DNA of 34,168 nucleotides from an uncultured Bacteroidales bacterium (GCA_945874155.1 CAMCFO010000003.1:72581-106748); one strand, 5' to 3'. Shown: positions 1 through 8,640, numbered from the stretch's first letter. Notes: a model not told the origin generated them from the sequence alone. Program-made: numbers and translations.

Positions 1-103
1 CCTCGGTGTTCATAACGGAGACAATGCCATAACGGTGTTGTCTCTGTCTAGTTTGAGAAATTTCCAGACTGTAAACCCTGTTTACAACTGAATCCAGACC
101 GTG

Positions 104-232
104 CATAAAAACAAGTTTGACAGCAACCTCGAACCAGTTGCTGTCAAACTTATCATAATAGTTCAAAAATCTGGACACTCGGCCTGAGCCGTATGTGACA
201 TATTTCTAAAATTATAGTACCCTATTGCGCAG
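104..232 (-). repeat. 129-bp downstream repeat, left copy
   Basis: This stretch lies just after the stop codon of the left PD-(D/E)XK pseudogene. It recurs in the same orientation and at equal length at 32621-32749, next to the intact paralogue. By eye I count 7 mismatches in 129 positions, 3 of them in the loop of the hairpin at 113-151. The repeat is therefore part of a duplicated cassette that includes the nuclease gene and its promoter. The two direct copies lie about 32.5 kb apart and could recombine. Confidence 0.9.
113..151 (-). terminator. Perfect 15-bp stem-loop, intrinsic terminator
   Basis: The stem AAGTTTGACAGCAAC (113-127) pairs perfectly with 137-151 around the 9-nt loop CTCGAACCA. 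Read on the minus strand, the stem is followed by GTTTTTATG, a short U tract. It would therefore terminate the leftward nuclease transcript. The identical stem at 32630-32668 carries a different loop sequence, which suggests that the pairing is what is kept. Confidence 0.75.
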
Positions 233-233
233 A

Positions 234-940
234 TCAAAGCGCCTGCACCGCCTCAAATGACAAGCCGGTGTACTTGGCGATTAAATCTATAGACAAGCCA
301 TCTGCCAGCATCTTTCTGGCAGTTTCAAAAGCTTTCATTTTTACGCCTTCTTCACGTCCCTCTTCACGTCCTTCTTCACGTCCTTCCATACGTCCTTCTT
401 CGCGACCTTCGAGCCGTTCCTGTTTGAGTTCCCATCTATAGTCCAGTTCTGTTTTCATATCCATTTCGTAATTTTCAAGTTTCTCTTGTGAAAAACCGGC
501 AATCCAACTGGCCTCCACAACGTCTTTAATAAGTGGCACATCTTCAAGAGCTTCAGGTATAGACTCATAGGACCAGCTGTACTTGAACCAGTAGAACAGG
601 AAGTCTCTTCGTGTCTTACATTCTGAAAGTTCGAGCTTGAAACGTGGCAGTTGTGCGAAGATACACAAAATGGTAGAAGGAGCAAAAATTTTTGTGGATT
701 CTTCAACCATAGTGTACTCTTGCTGTAGGCAGTCTTGACTATCTGTTCCCTGTCCAGATACTTGATGATGTCTTTGATCTGCGCATTCTCAGGCAGGATT
801 TCATTCAATAGTTCAATTAAGAGGCTCTTGTTGTTTATGTCAGCAAAGACTGCCTTGAAGCCCGGGTCCTGACGCAGGTCAACAAAAATTTGTTTGTTGA
901 CCAATTGTTTTGTTTGGCTGTTTGTTTTCATGGTCGACAT
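234..940 (-). pseudogene. PD-(D/E)XK (PDDEXK_2 / Rpn-like) nuclease gene with the catalytic core deleted
   Basis: The gene starts at the ATG at 940 and follows the intact paralogue (32914-33900) up to its residue ~71 (LDREQ...SKS). Near 712-716 it jumps to the paralogue's residue ~153, in another frame. About 80 codons are lost, including the whole D75 / E89-x-Q91 active-site region, so no nuclease can be made. The C-terminal half remains open as a separate 158-codon frame with an ATG at 710. It carries five REEG-type repeats and the terminal helix-turn-helix-like segment (DGLSIDLIAKYTGLSFEAV). That half could in principle still be translated on its own. The family is annotated as 'PD-(D/E)XK nuclease family transposase' or recombination-promoting nuclease. 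The deletion is seen directly; any residual function is a guess. Confidence 0.88.
345..404 (-). repeat. 12-bp tandem repeats coding REEG, five units
   Basis: Five successive 12-bp units code REEG, RMEG, REEG, REEG, REEG, a charged and probably helical linker before the C-terminal domain. The intact paralogue has seven units at 33025-33108. The difference is what replication slippage would give. Confidence 0.85.
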
Positions 941-1087
941 TTCTTTTTTAAAAATCGAACCACAAACATATATACAAAAATTTGGGAAAAGTGCAATTTA
1001 TGAAAAAGTGATGTCGTTTTTTTCTTTATTTATAAACTTATAAATTTATTTCGCTCCTATGTCACTTTTTTATAAGAAATTTTCATA
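941..1087 (-). repeat. Upstream part of the left nuclease cassette
   Basis: This AT-rich non-coding stretch resembles 33901-34049 upstream of the intact paralogue. Shared blocks include ACAAACATATATACAAA beside the start codon and TATGTCACTTTTTTAT at the far edge. It marks the right-hand limit of the duplicated unit. From about 1088 to 1254 I see no gene, apart from decayed sequence leading into the Fic remnant. Confidence 0.7.
963..996 (-). promoter_or_regulatory. Bacteroidetes-type promoter of the left nuclease pseudogene
   Basis: On the minus strand a perfect -7 box TATGTTTG (963-970) is preceded, 22 nt upstream, by TTGC (993-996). The paralogous locus has the same two boxes with the same 22-nt spacing (33926-33959). 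The -33 box is partial and the spacing a little long. Confidence 0.5.
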
Positions 1088-1254
1088 CCGTTCGTCGTAA
1101 TGATTGCAACGGATAAGAGCGGCAATGACTGCAAAGCTCCGTCCGGCTACTGGAAGTGCCTGATGAAATGCACCTTCTCAAATTTTCCAAGATATTGGAA
1201 AAAATGACAGACGATAGCAGAACGTGTCAAAAAATTGCTATATTTGACAGTTGA

Positions 1255-1659
1255 AGTGCTTTCATTCTGGAGAACAAGGACCAATATTATTACGCTCTCA
1301 GCAATGTTACCGGCACGAGGAATTGGAAAGACTGGATATTGTTCATATTGGAGACAGTCATTCAAACATCAGAGTACACAATATTCAAAATCAACAGAAT
1401 ACGCTCCCTGATGGCAATGACAGATGAACTCGTCAGGAGCAACAAACCTTCTGTTGCCAAGATTGAAATTCCAAAACTTTTCGAGCAGCCTTATATCCGA
1501 CCAAGGAATCTGTTGTCGGAAAAGATAAAAAGTGTCAACACTGCAAAGAAATATCTGACTGAATTGGAGGAATTGGGGCTTCTTGCCAAAACTAAAATCG
1601 GGAAGGAATCAATTTGGCTGAATACTGAGCTTATGGACATACTGTCTTCTGAAGACTGA
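1255..1659 (+). pseudogene. C-terminal remnant of a Fic-family protein
   Basis: Open codons run from 1255 (just after a TGA at 1252) to the stop at 1659. They read FILENKDQYYYALSNV, then RNWKDWILFILETV, then a winged-helix-like tail with LFEQPYIRPRNLL, TAKKYLTELEELGLL and KIGKESIWLN. This matches the region after the Fic core in Fic proteins of the LYLSxYIxENKxxYY / GDWxxWIxFFL type. The catalytic HPFxxGNGR segment is absent. Just upstream, LLYL can be read in another frame, so a frameshift adds to the truncation. No proper start exists; the in-frame TTG at 1339 is unlikely to be used. I read it as a dead fragment of an AMPylase/toxin-type gene. Confidence 0.75.
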
Positions 1660-1672
1660 AGACTCCGGGAAT

Positions 1673-2980
1673 CTATATGCTGAAATTATGGTAATGCGGC
1701 CCAAAGCGTTTGTAAGCAGCCTCGTCAAGGGCATTGCGGTGGTCCGGATGGGCAATGGAGGTGAGCAGTTTCGCTCTCTCCTGCAGGGACTTGCCGTAAA
1801 GGTCCACGGCTCCATATTCTGTCACCACCCAATGTACGTGGGCCCTGGTTGTTACGATTCCGGCTCCGTCAAGCACTGTGGGGCAGATTTTGCTCTGACC
1901 CTTTTTTGTTGTCGATGGCATTGCAATTATGGCCTTGCCCCCTTCGGAAAGCGATGCACCATAGACGAAATCGCATTGTCCGCCCACACCGGAGTAGAAT
2001 TTCATTCCTATGGAGTCCGCATTCACCTGACCTGTGAGGTCTATGGACACGGCTGAATTGATGGCTGTCATTTTCGGGTTGCGGGAGATGACAGCGGGGT
2101 CGTTGGTGTAACCCACGTCCATCATCACCACCATAGGGTTGTCGTCTATGAAATCATAGACCTCCTTGCTGCCCATCAGGAAGGTTGAGGCAATTTTGTA
2201 GCGGTCCGTGACCTTGTTGCGTCCGGTGATGACTCCCTTTTCCACCAGGCGGAGCACCCCGTCGGCAAACATCTCGGTGTGGATTCCCAAGTCTTTGTGG
2301 CTGCCCAACTGCGCCAGAACGGCATTCGGAAGAGCCCCGATCCCGAGCTGCAGGCAGGCTCCGTCTTCAATCAGTTCCGCACAGTTGCGCCCTATGGCCT
2401 TCTCTATTTCATCAGGCTCGCTGAAATTGCACTGGATGAGAGGAGTGTCGTCGCTTACGAAAAGGTCAATGGCAGACAGCGGAATCATAGCCTGACCCCA
2501 CGCCCGCGGCACATTGGGATTCACTACGGCAATCACTGTCTTGGCACATTCGATGGCGGCAAGAGTCGCGTCCACAGAGGTCCCGAGGGATACGAATCCG
2601 TGTTTGTCGGGAGGGCACACCTGTATCATCGCAACATCGCAGGGCAGGGCACCGCAGCGGTAGAGTTTCTGGGTCTCGCTCAGGAAGACCGGAATGTAGT
2701 CGGCATATCCGGACTGCACTCCGGGACGCGCGTTTGCCCCGATGAAAAAGCCCTGATGGAAGAATATGCCTTCGTATTTGGCATCGGTGTAAGGGGCAGG
2801 ACCTTCGGTGTGGAGGTGGTGTATGCGTATATCCCGGATTTCTCCTGCATCGGCACGCCTGCAAAGTGCCTGGATGAGCACTTGTGGCGCACTGGCAACG
2901 CTGCTCAAGTGGATGTGGTCGCCTGATTTGACCACCTTCACGGCTTCGTCTGCGCTTATGAAATTGATTTGATGGTTCAT
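1673..2980 (-). CDS. Acetyl-CoA hydrolase/transferase family protein (4-hydroxybutyrate CoA-transferase-like)
   Basis: This 435-residue cytosolic class I CoA-transferase moves CoA between a short acyl-CoA and acetate or another acid, through a glutamyl-CoA intermediate. The expected glutamate is E236 in LGIHTEMFADG. The GIGALPNAV loop (~213-221) and the later GVGGQCDFVYGA motif (~330) complete the site. Length and motifs fit the Cat2 / 4-hydroxybutyrate / butyryl-CoA:acetate group better than short acetyl-CoA hydrolases, but the acyl substrate cannot be read. I chose the ATG at 2980 rather than an upstream TTG, because MNHQINFISADEAV is a normal family N-terminus and the promoter at 3002-3032 would otherwise be transcribed through. 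It lies 39 nt after the TonB/DUF4876/DUF6850 genes, so read-through is also possible. It converges with the Fic remnant. Confidence 0.88.
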   Translation of the reverse strand: MNHQINFISADEAVKVVKSGDHIHLSSVASAPQVLIQALCRRADAGEIRDIRIHHLHTEGPAPYTDAKYEGIFFHQGFFIGANARPGVQSGYADYIPVFLSETQKLYRCGALPCDVAMIQVCPPDKHGFVSLGTSVDATLAAIECAKTVIAVVNPNVPRAWGQAMIPLSAIDLFVSDDTPLIQCNFSEPDEIEKAIGRNCAELIEDGACLQLGIGALPNAVLAQLGSHKDLGIHTEMFADGVLRLVEKGVITGRNKVTDRYKIASTFLMGSKEVYDFIDDNPMVVMMDVGYTNDPAVISRNPKMTAINSAVSIDLTGQVNADSIGMKFYSGVGGQCDFVYGASLSEGGKAIIAMPSTTKKGQSKICPTVLDGAGIVTTRAHVHWVVTEYGAVDLYGKSLQERAKLLTSIAHPDHRNALDEAAYKRFGPHYHNFSI

Positions 2981-3001
2981 TTTCCCGTTTCGTTTGAGCC
3001 C

Positions 3002-3032
3002 CAAAGGTATTAAAAATTCTCAAAGTGTCAAT
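3002..3032 (-). promoter_or_regulatory. Promoter of the CoA-transferase gene
   Basis: On the minus strand ATTG (3029-3032), 19 nt and TACCTTTG (3002-3009) match the Bacteroidetes -33/-7 consensus (TTTG, TAnnTTTG) with good spacing. The -33 box lies inside the last codons of the upstream barrel gene. The predicted 5' leader is about 15-20 nt. Confidence 0.55.
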
Positions 3033-4531
3033 CCCAAAACTATGTTTCCACCCCATCTGAGGTGCCCGAAAGGCAGGCTCCTGAGCAATGCACAATCCGC
3101 TCCCGCTTCAGCCTTCACATACATACCCTTCCAGAACCGGCACCTGAGGAATAAACTCCCGCCCATCCACGGGGTCCTGACGTATGCCGCAGTCCAGTCG
3201 TAGTGGCTCTCAATCCTGTCCGGAATCTTGCCTTCCGCACTTTCTACTGCCCGGCTCCTTTCCCTCAGCAGTCCCTTGCCGGCCCTGATTTCAGCTCCCA
3301 CATCGAAAATCCACGGATGAATCACCGCCTTGATTGCTGTTCTGCAATTCACCATATCCTGCTGAACTGCAAGAGGATACAGCTGAGAACCAATACCGCG
3401 ATGCCATAGCCCGTCCGCTGTCCATTTCAATTCCCAGAAATCACTCCTGTATTCATATTCGGGGTGAAATTCAAGGCTGTTCCTGCGCAGAATAACGTTG
3501 GAGGCCTGCCTCTCGACCACAGGCACACCGTTTTCAGTCTTTTTCTCAAGTATGTGTTCGGTGTTGCTGAGGTATCTGTTGCTGAACTCCAGCCGCAGGA
3601 AATGCTCTCCATTGCCTGAGTTTATTCTGCCGGATATGTTTCCGTGCACCCTGTCGGCAGGAAACTCAAACCAGATGTAATCTTTTTCTCCGGCCTTTCC
3701 GAAGCTCCTCTCATAGCCGAGTTGTGCAAAAAGGCCTTTCCAGGACATCTGAACGGCAATTCCGGAGAATACCTCCCTGAGAGGCAAGCCGCTGACTCCG
3801 GCCTCGCTCAGGTGGATTCCGCTGCCTTCCCAACTCTCATAACGGCCATACATAAGACCTTTGTCGATGAAGGCATAATAGGTGGATTCCACCGTGCCCA
3901 CCACCTCCGCAGCGGCTGTCTCACTGTTCTTGCCGAGCACTGCGCTGACTCCTGCAGCCCAATCTCCATTGTGCCACATAAAGGCAGGTCGTATGCTCAC
4001 GTCAAGCCTGTAATCGGTATATCTGAGGTCCTTGCGCTTTGCGAGGTTCGTTGCATCGAAATCCACAGCCACTCCCAGTCTCCAGCACTTGTCCAGATTG
4101 TAGGAAAGACCTCCATTGACAATGTATTTCTGCATAGACTTCACTCCTGGGGTAAACTCAAGCACGTCAATGGGGTAGAAGCCCGGCTGCAGGAATATGG
4201 AACCGTACATATCCTTTCCCTGCCACTGTTCGAATGCAAACTTCCCTGTGAATGAAAATTTCCCGGTGTGAAGTATTGATTCTGCGACAGCTCCGGCTTT
4301 CCAGAATGAGGATGCATCACCATAACTGTGGAAACCTCCGGACTTTCCTCCTGCGTAAAGCTCTGCGTATGAAACACTTGTGCTGTCCTGGGCAATGCCG
4401 GTAACATTGTCTCCCGAGTTCCAGAGATTTCTCCCCGACACGGTTTCAAAGTCCTGGGCAGCGGCTGTGTTTCCCCAACAGGCGACAAGGCTCACCAGAA
4501 CCATAGCCGTTATGTAAAATCTCTTATTCAT
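3020..4531 (-). CDS. DUF6850-like outer-membrane beta-barrel protein
   Basis: This 503-residue protein begins with a signal peptide (MNKRFYITAMVLVSL...AAAQ, cleavage near residue 25). The rest alternates short amphipathic, aromatic-rich strands with glycine/aspartate turns (for example FSFTGKFAFEQWQG, YRLDVSIRPAFMWH, WAAGVSAVLG), as in an outer-membrane barrel. Size, strand pattern and position after a DUF4876 lipoprotein and a TonB receptor fit the DUF6850 barrels annotated in Bacteroidales. The family name rests on memory of that gene order. I start it at 4531, where the ATG overlaps the end of the DUF4876 gene by 8 nt, not at an upstream ATG that would lack a signal peptide. It presumably works with the receptor at the outer membrane; its function is unknown. 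Confidence 0.75.
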   Translation of the reverse strand: MNKRFYITAMVLVSLVACWGNTAAAQDFETVSGRNLWNSGDNVTGIAQDSTSVSYAELYAGGKSGGFHSYGDASSFWKAGAVAESILHTGKFSFTGKFAFEQWQGKDMYGSIFLQPGFYPIDVLEFTPGVKSMQKYIVNGGLSYNLDKCWRLGVAVDFDATNLAKRKDLRYTDYRLDVSIRPAFMWHNGDWAAGVSAVLGKNSETAAAEVVGTVESTYYAFIDKGLMYGRYESWEGSGIHLSEAGVSGLPLREVFSGIAVQMSWKGLFAQLGYERSFGKAGEKDYIWFEFPADRVHGNISGRINSGNGEHFLRLEFSNRYLSNTEHILEKKTENGVPVVERQASNVILRRNSLEFHPEYEYRSDFWELKWTADGLWHRGIGSQLYPLAVQQDMVNCRTAIKAVIHPWIFDVGAEIRAGKGLLRERSRAVESAEGKIPDRIESHYDWTAAYVRTPWMGGSLFLRCRFWKGMYVKAEAGADCALLRSLPFGHLRWGGNIVLGLTL

Positions 4532-5768
4532 TGCCTCCGCCCTCCCCGGCGTTGTGGAGCAGAGCTGTCTCCGATTCGTAAAAATCTTCCGACGAATTGT
4601 TTGTATCCAGGAGCACTTCGTAGCCGGCTTCCGCACTCTTTTCCTCATCTTTTTTCCTCACGAGCGAGTGGCCCATATAACTGCCTTCCAGCTTTACATA
4701 ACCGGCATCCAGCACAGGAGCAACCCTTTTCATATTGGCCGAAGACTGTCCGTTGAACACCTCCACTGCATCTATTACCCAATCTATAGGAACGCAGGCC
4801 ACTTTCAGGGATGTCGAACCTGGAATATACTGTATGCTTTCCGGAAGCTGGGTAAATTCCTTGGCGCTCATTCCCTTGCTTTTGAACAGGAATACCGCCG
4901 GCGAGTTGATTGAAAGGGGATATGCATTGCCGATTCCGGTCTTCACCACCACCTCAAGTATGTGGTCCTGACGTATTTTGTCCCCCGGAGCCGGATGGTA
5001 AGAAGTGTTGGGGAAATAGGTGGTATTGTAGCAGACAAAATAATCTTCATTGTTGAGATTGACAGACAGAGGGTACTGGGCACTGTGGTCTATTGCTCCG
5101 TTCACTGCGATAACGGCATCCTGCCCCGGTTCGAGAGGGAATTTGCTGCCGTCTCCGGGGAATTGCCATATTGCATCGGCTGCCGGCACAAAGTCCTTAT
5201 AGACGATATTGCCTTCCGGGTCTTTGCTTACCCAAGGATTGTTGGCGTTGGAGTTGTAGGGAGAGTACATCCCCAGGCACAGACTGTCCAGATGGACTGT
5301 CTCTGCGGAATTGTTGTGGATGATGATGTATTTGTCACATTGATAATCCCCTTCTTGAGGTAATTTCTTGCAACCTCCGCAATATATTTCCTTGATTACC
5401 AAATCGCTCAGCACCACCTTGGACAAAACCAGAGATTTGTTTTCCTCCTGTCCGGACAGCCTTACTCTGTCAAGTGTCCCGTTGTAAAGCACTTGTCCGA
5501 TTTTGCAATTGACCCGTATGCGGTAAAGACCGTTGACAAGGGAGAATACAGCCCTTCCTTTCTCATCAGACTCACCTGTGAAACTGTTCCCGTTCATTAT
5601 GTCTTCCACGTTTATGCTGACTCCGGCTGCTGCAGTCCCGTCTTCAAGGCTGAGCGATATTGTAAGACTATGAATATCATCGGAATACGGATTGAACCTG
5701 TCCAGATTCAGGCAGGACGAAGTGACAATCAGCGCAAGGAGCATATATGTGAATTTCTTCATCATCAT
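4524..5768 (-). CDS. DUF4876 family lipoprotein
   Basis: This protein of about 414 residues has a lipoprotein signal (LLALIVTSSC, lipid-bearing Cys19). A carboxypeptidase-regulatory-like/Ig-type domain follows at ~35-120 (SISL...VSINVED...SDEKGRAVFSLVNGLYRIRV). After that comes a beta-rich domain with VIKEIYCGGC...KYIIIHNNS...VHLDSLCLG, which resembles a lamin-tail fold. This layout is typical of DUF4876 proteins beside TonB receptors. Three in-frame ATGs (5768, 5765, 5762) compete; the first begins 1 nt after the receptor's stop codon, so translation is probably coupled. It should be an outer-membrane lipoprotein partner of the receptor, in a role comparable to SusD (inference). Cys130, Cys133 and Cys144 form an unusual small cluster. 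Confidence 0.8.
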   Translation of the reverse strand: MMMKKFTYMLLALIVTSSCLNLDRFNPYSDDIHSLTISLSLEDGTAAAGVSINVEDIMNGNSFTGESDEKGRAVFSLVNGLYRIRVNCKIGQVLYNGTLDRVRLSGQEENKSLVLSKVVLSDLVIKEIYCGGCKKLPQEGDYQCDKYIIIHNNSAETVHLDSLCLGMYSPYNSNANNPWVSKDPEGNIVYKDFVPAADAIWQFPGDGSKFPLEPGQDAVIAVNGAIDHSAQYPLSVNLNNEDYFVCYNTTYFPNTSYHPAPGDKIRQDHILEVVVKTGIGNAYPLSINSPAVFLFKSKGMSAKEFTQLPESIQYIPGSTSLKVACVPIDWVIDAVEVFNGQSSANMKRVAPVLDAGYVKLEGSYMGHSLVRKKDEEKSAEAGYEVLLDTNNSSEDFYESETALLHNAGEGGGNE

Positions 5769-5769
5769 T

Positions 5770-8592
5770 TCAGAATTTAAGACGGCAGGTGAGACCATAG
5801 TAGAATGACGGGGTGAATATTGCGCTGACTCCTGTCGCCATTGACTTGACCGCCATCCTCGAATTGGTGAAGTTGTTGGCGAAGAAGGACACCGACACGT
5901 GGTCACCTATTTCCTTGGTTACGCTTATGTTGGCGCTCATATATGCTCCGTAGCCGTCCTGAGCAAAGGTGTAGGCATTGGAAGATCTCAGAATCAGGCT
6001 TTGAAAATCAGGGTTTTCCGCCTCAGCTGCCGTGAAAGGGTGAACATTGCCTTCAAGGTCCATATAGGCGACGGGCCATACTGCTGTGTAACTGTCGCCC
6101 CGGTAGATGTCTCCACCTGTCGGGACTGTATCGTCTTCGCTGCAGTTGTAGGCATAAGTTGCTCCATTATACTCTGAAAGGTTGCGGCTGAGTCGTAGCA
6201 GGGCCATCTCAAGCCTGCAGGTGATAATGAGCCTGACGCGGGGTATGTGGGTGATGGCAGTGAGGTTCGCATCGAGCGAATGTGTGATTTTACCGTTTGA
6301 TACTGCATTGCTGCTGCCCCCGTTGGCATATATTCCCACATACTGGTAGGACCTGTCCGGCAGGGAAGTGTGCGACCTTCCGTTGAGGTAGTAATAGGAA
6401 AGCTGCTCATTGACATATCCGGTCCAGGTGTAGGATGCGTCCAGCCTGAATGTGGTGCGTATGGGCCTTATTTCCGGAAAATCCATTGTCATCTCCAGTC
6501 CGGCCCTCTTTATGTCAGCTCCGTTGTTCTGCTGTTGCGACTTCACGAATGTCCTGTCTGTGACTTTCAATTCCATCGGGGTCCAATAGTCCTCTTCCGT
6601 GCCCTTGATGAATACCTCTCCTGTCTGGCTGTCCACTTTGATGGAGGCTTCGGAAGGCATGGTGTAACCGTCTGGCTGCCTGAGTATGTTGTAGGAGAAA
6701 GGCGTATAGACACTGAGGTAGTTGTAGCATCCTCGGGTGATGTTATAGAATCCGGCAAGGGAGACTTTCATCCCGCAGAAGGAAGCATCCAGACCGATTT
6801 CCGAATTGTAGTTCTTCTGCCACTTCAAATCGGGATTGGTGGTGAGTTTATATGGTTGGGTATAATATATATAGGAGACGGAATCACCGTGCGAGAATCC
6901 GAAGGTGAGTATGTCCCTGTATTCCTGTTTGGGGTAGAGCACATAGTAGGACGGCAACTTTTCGGTCACGCCCCATCCGCCGCGCAGGGAAACATTTTCA
7001 CCGAAGTTCCATTTGAGGTTGAGACGAGGGGAGAGTGTGGTCTTGTGCTTATAGACGGAGTTGCGTATGAACACGTTCTCAAGCCTGAGCCCCGCCATCA
7101 GTTCCAGACTGGTTTTCCCCACCGGCACGGTCAGGAGCTCTTCCGCATAGACTGCAAGATTATGCATAAAGGGATAGTCGGAGTAGGGCCTCGGCCGGTA
7201 GCCGGTAGGAGCAAGTGACGGGTCCATATAGTATTCTCCCTGTCCTACATTGCCGTTGGCCTTCCATTGCACACCCGCCTTGAGCGAAGATTTGACTTCA
7301 TTCCATCTGCGGTGCCAATTGTATTTGAGAGAAGCTGCGAAATCGAGTTCTTTGGAATCCACGACCTGGTCTGAGAAATAGCTGAGGGGGAGCCGGTCTG
7401 CCAGATAGTAGCCTTCTTTTTCAGAGTGAACCGAAGGTTGTACCGAACTGCGGGATTCGTATTTGTGGTAGAGGGAGAGGTTGTCCACGAAATTGACTGA
7501 CGCATCTGCCTGGAGGTTGGTTATCCAAGGCTTGTTGAGCAGCCAGGTGAGTTTCGCATTTGCCATCAGGACATTTTCGCGCGCTTTCTGATACTCTCCC
7601 TTGTAGGCATCGGGGTCGTCCTTGCTGTTCATTCCTCCTATGTTTCCGTTGATGCCGGCCTCAAGACGGAGCACCTTGCGGAAGGTGTTGCTGTAGGTGA
7701 GACCTAAATTGCCCCTTGTGTAGGATTCGTAAGGTGAGGTGAGTTTCTTCACTGCTCTTGCCCATTCGCCGCTGACATTCAGCACTCCGTTTTCCTTCTG
7801 CAGGTCTATGCCCTTGGAGGCGGATATCTGCCAGGTCCTCGGGTTTACGGACAATGTGATATTGACCGGAGTGCGTCCTTTCTTGGTGTTTATCTTGATC
7901 AATCCGCTGGACAAATCGCCGTATTCTGCTGACGGGACCCCGGTCACGACTTCTATGGATTCGATGTTCTCCACTGCCACGCTCCTGGTGCCGACTCCTG
8001 AGGGTTCATTGAGGGAAGCATTGTTGCCGAAACGTACTCCATCGATTTCCACCGCCGTGCCGAAGGCTGCGTTGCCTATGCTCTGTCCTCCGTCCCTGAG
8101 AGACAGGATGTTGTTGGAGGTGAGGTCGGGATTGACTGTTTTCCCTCCCGGAAGCAGGGCGGCTATGTCGGACATATTGGACATCTGCAGATGGTCCAGC
8201 GCATCTCGGCCTATGTTGCGGGAGGTGTTCAAGCCGTCTTTGGGCCTTTGGGCTATGACTGTCACTTCCTCAAGGGCGAGGGAATTCGGGTGTAGCCGGA
8301 AGGTCAGTGAGTCCAGGTTTTTAATAAGGTCTATTTCAATGGATTGGCTCACATATCCGAGGCAGGATGCTTCTGCGGAATATTTGCCCTGATATACGTT
8401 TTCAAAATGGAACCGCCCTTTTGCATCTGTGATTGTCCATAGATAATCGGAGCCGAGCTGTACTGCCGCACCGGCCACCGGCTCTCCTGAAGCGGCATCC
8501 ACAACCGCACCTGCAATGCTGAAAACCCGAGGCGCTGCATATAGTCCCATCGCAAAAACCAGGGACAATAACAATGTAAATACCCTTTTCAT
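5770..8592 (-). CDS. TonB-dependent outer-membrane receptor
   Basis: This 940-residue receptor starts with a signal peptide (MKRVFTLLLSLVFAMGLYA). A carboxypeptidase-like regulatory domain follows at ~25-105 (SIAGAVVDAASGEPVAGAAVQL...TDAKGRFHFENV). Then come a plug domain (~110-240; TVIAQRP, VEIDGVRFG, IESIEVVTGVPSAEYGDLSSGLIKI) and a 22-strand-type barrel ending in the aromatic residue of CRLKF. It imports a ligand with energy from TonB-ExbBD. The plug ends in the GxxSAEYGDLSSG form seen in Bacteroidetes receptors that pair with DUF4876 rather than SusD. The start is the ATG at 8592, just after a promoter; the upstream in-frame ATGs lie in or before that promoter. No binding motif reveals the ligand, which could be a metal complex, heme, peptide or glycan. 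Confidence 0.9.
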   Translation of the reverse strand: MKRVFTLLLSLVFAMGLYAAPRVFSIAGAVVDAASGEPVAGAAVQLGSDYLWTITDAKGRFHFENVYQGKYSAEASCLGYVSQSIEIDLIKNLDSLTFRLHPNSLALEEVTVIAQRPKDGLNTSRNIGRDALDHLQMSNMSDIAALLPGGKTVNPDLTSNNILSLRDGGQSIGNAAFGTAVEIDGVRFGNNASLNEPSGVGTRSVAVENIESIEVVTGVPSAEYGDLSSGLIKINTKKGRTPVNITLSVNPRTWQISASKGIDLQKENGVLNVSGEWARAVKKLTSPYESYTRGNLGLTYSNTFRKVLRLEAGINGNIGGMNSKDDPDAYKGEYQKARENVLMANAKLTWLLNKPWITNLQADASVNFVDNLSLYHKYESRSSVQPSVHSEKEGYYLADRLPLSYFSDQVVDSKELDFAASLKYNWHRRWNEVKSSLKAGVQWKANGNVGQGEYYMDPSLAPTGYRPRPYSDYPFMHNLAVYAEELLTVPVGKTSLELMAGLRLENVFIRNSVYKHKTTLSPRLNLKWNFGENVSLRGGWGVTEKLPSYYVLYPKQEYRDILTFGFSHGDSVSYIYYTQPYKLTTNPDLKWQKNYNSEIGLDASFCGMKVSLAGFYNITRGCYNYLSVYTPFSYNILRQPDGYTMPSEASIKVDSQTGEVFIKGTEEDYWTPMELKVTDRTFVKSQQQNNGADIKRAGLEMTMDFPEIRPIRTTFRLDASYTWTGYVNEQLSYYYLNGRSHTSLPDRSYQYVGIYANGGSSNAVSNGKITHSLDANLTAITHIPRVRLIITCRLEMALLRLSRNLSEYNGATYAYNCSEDDTVPTGGDIYRGDSYTAVWPVAYMDLEGNVHPFTAAEAENPDFQSLILRSSNAYTFAQDGYGAYMSANISVTKEIGDHVSVSFFANNFTNSRMAVKSMATGVSAIFTPSFYYGLTCRLKF

Positions 8593-8609
8593 ATCCACTA
8601 CAACCATAG

Positions 8610-8640
8610 CGAAGGTATGCATTTACCTCTTTATATGCAA
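8610..8640 (-). promoter_or_regulatory. Promoter of the TonB-receptor operon
   Basis: On the minus strand TTG (8638-8640), 20 nt and TACCTTCG (8610-8617) resemble the Bacteroidetes promoter, with one mismatch in the -7 box. Transcription would begin near 8603, about 10-12 nt before the ATG at 8592. It sits directly after the terminator of the upstream gene. Confidence 0.45.

Noticed and set aside
345..404. CRISPR-like short repeats
   Set aside because: The units are 12 bp, contiguous, in frame and coding; there are no spacers.
1147..1365. Minus-strand 72-codon frame
   Set aside because: It opposes the Fic remnant, which has clear family similarity on the plus strand.
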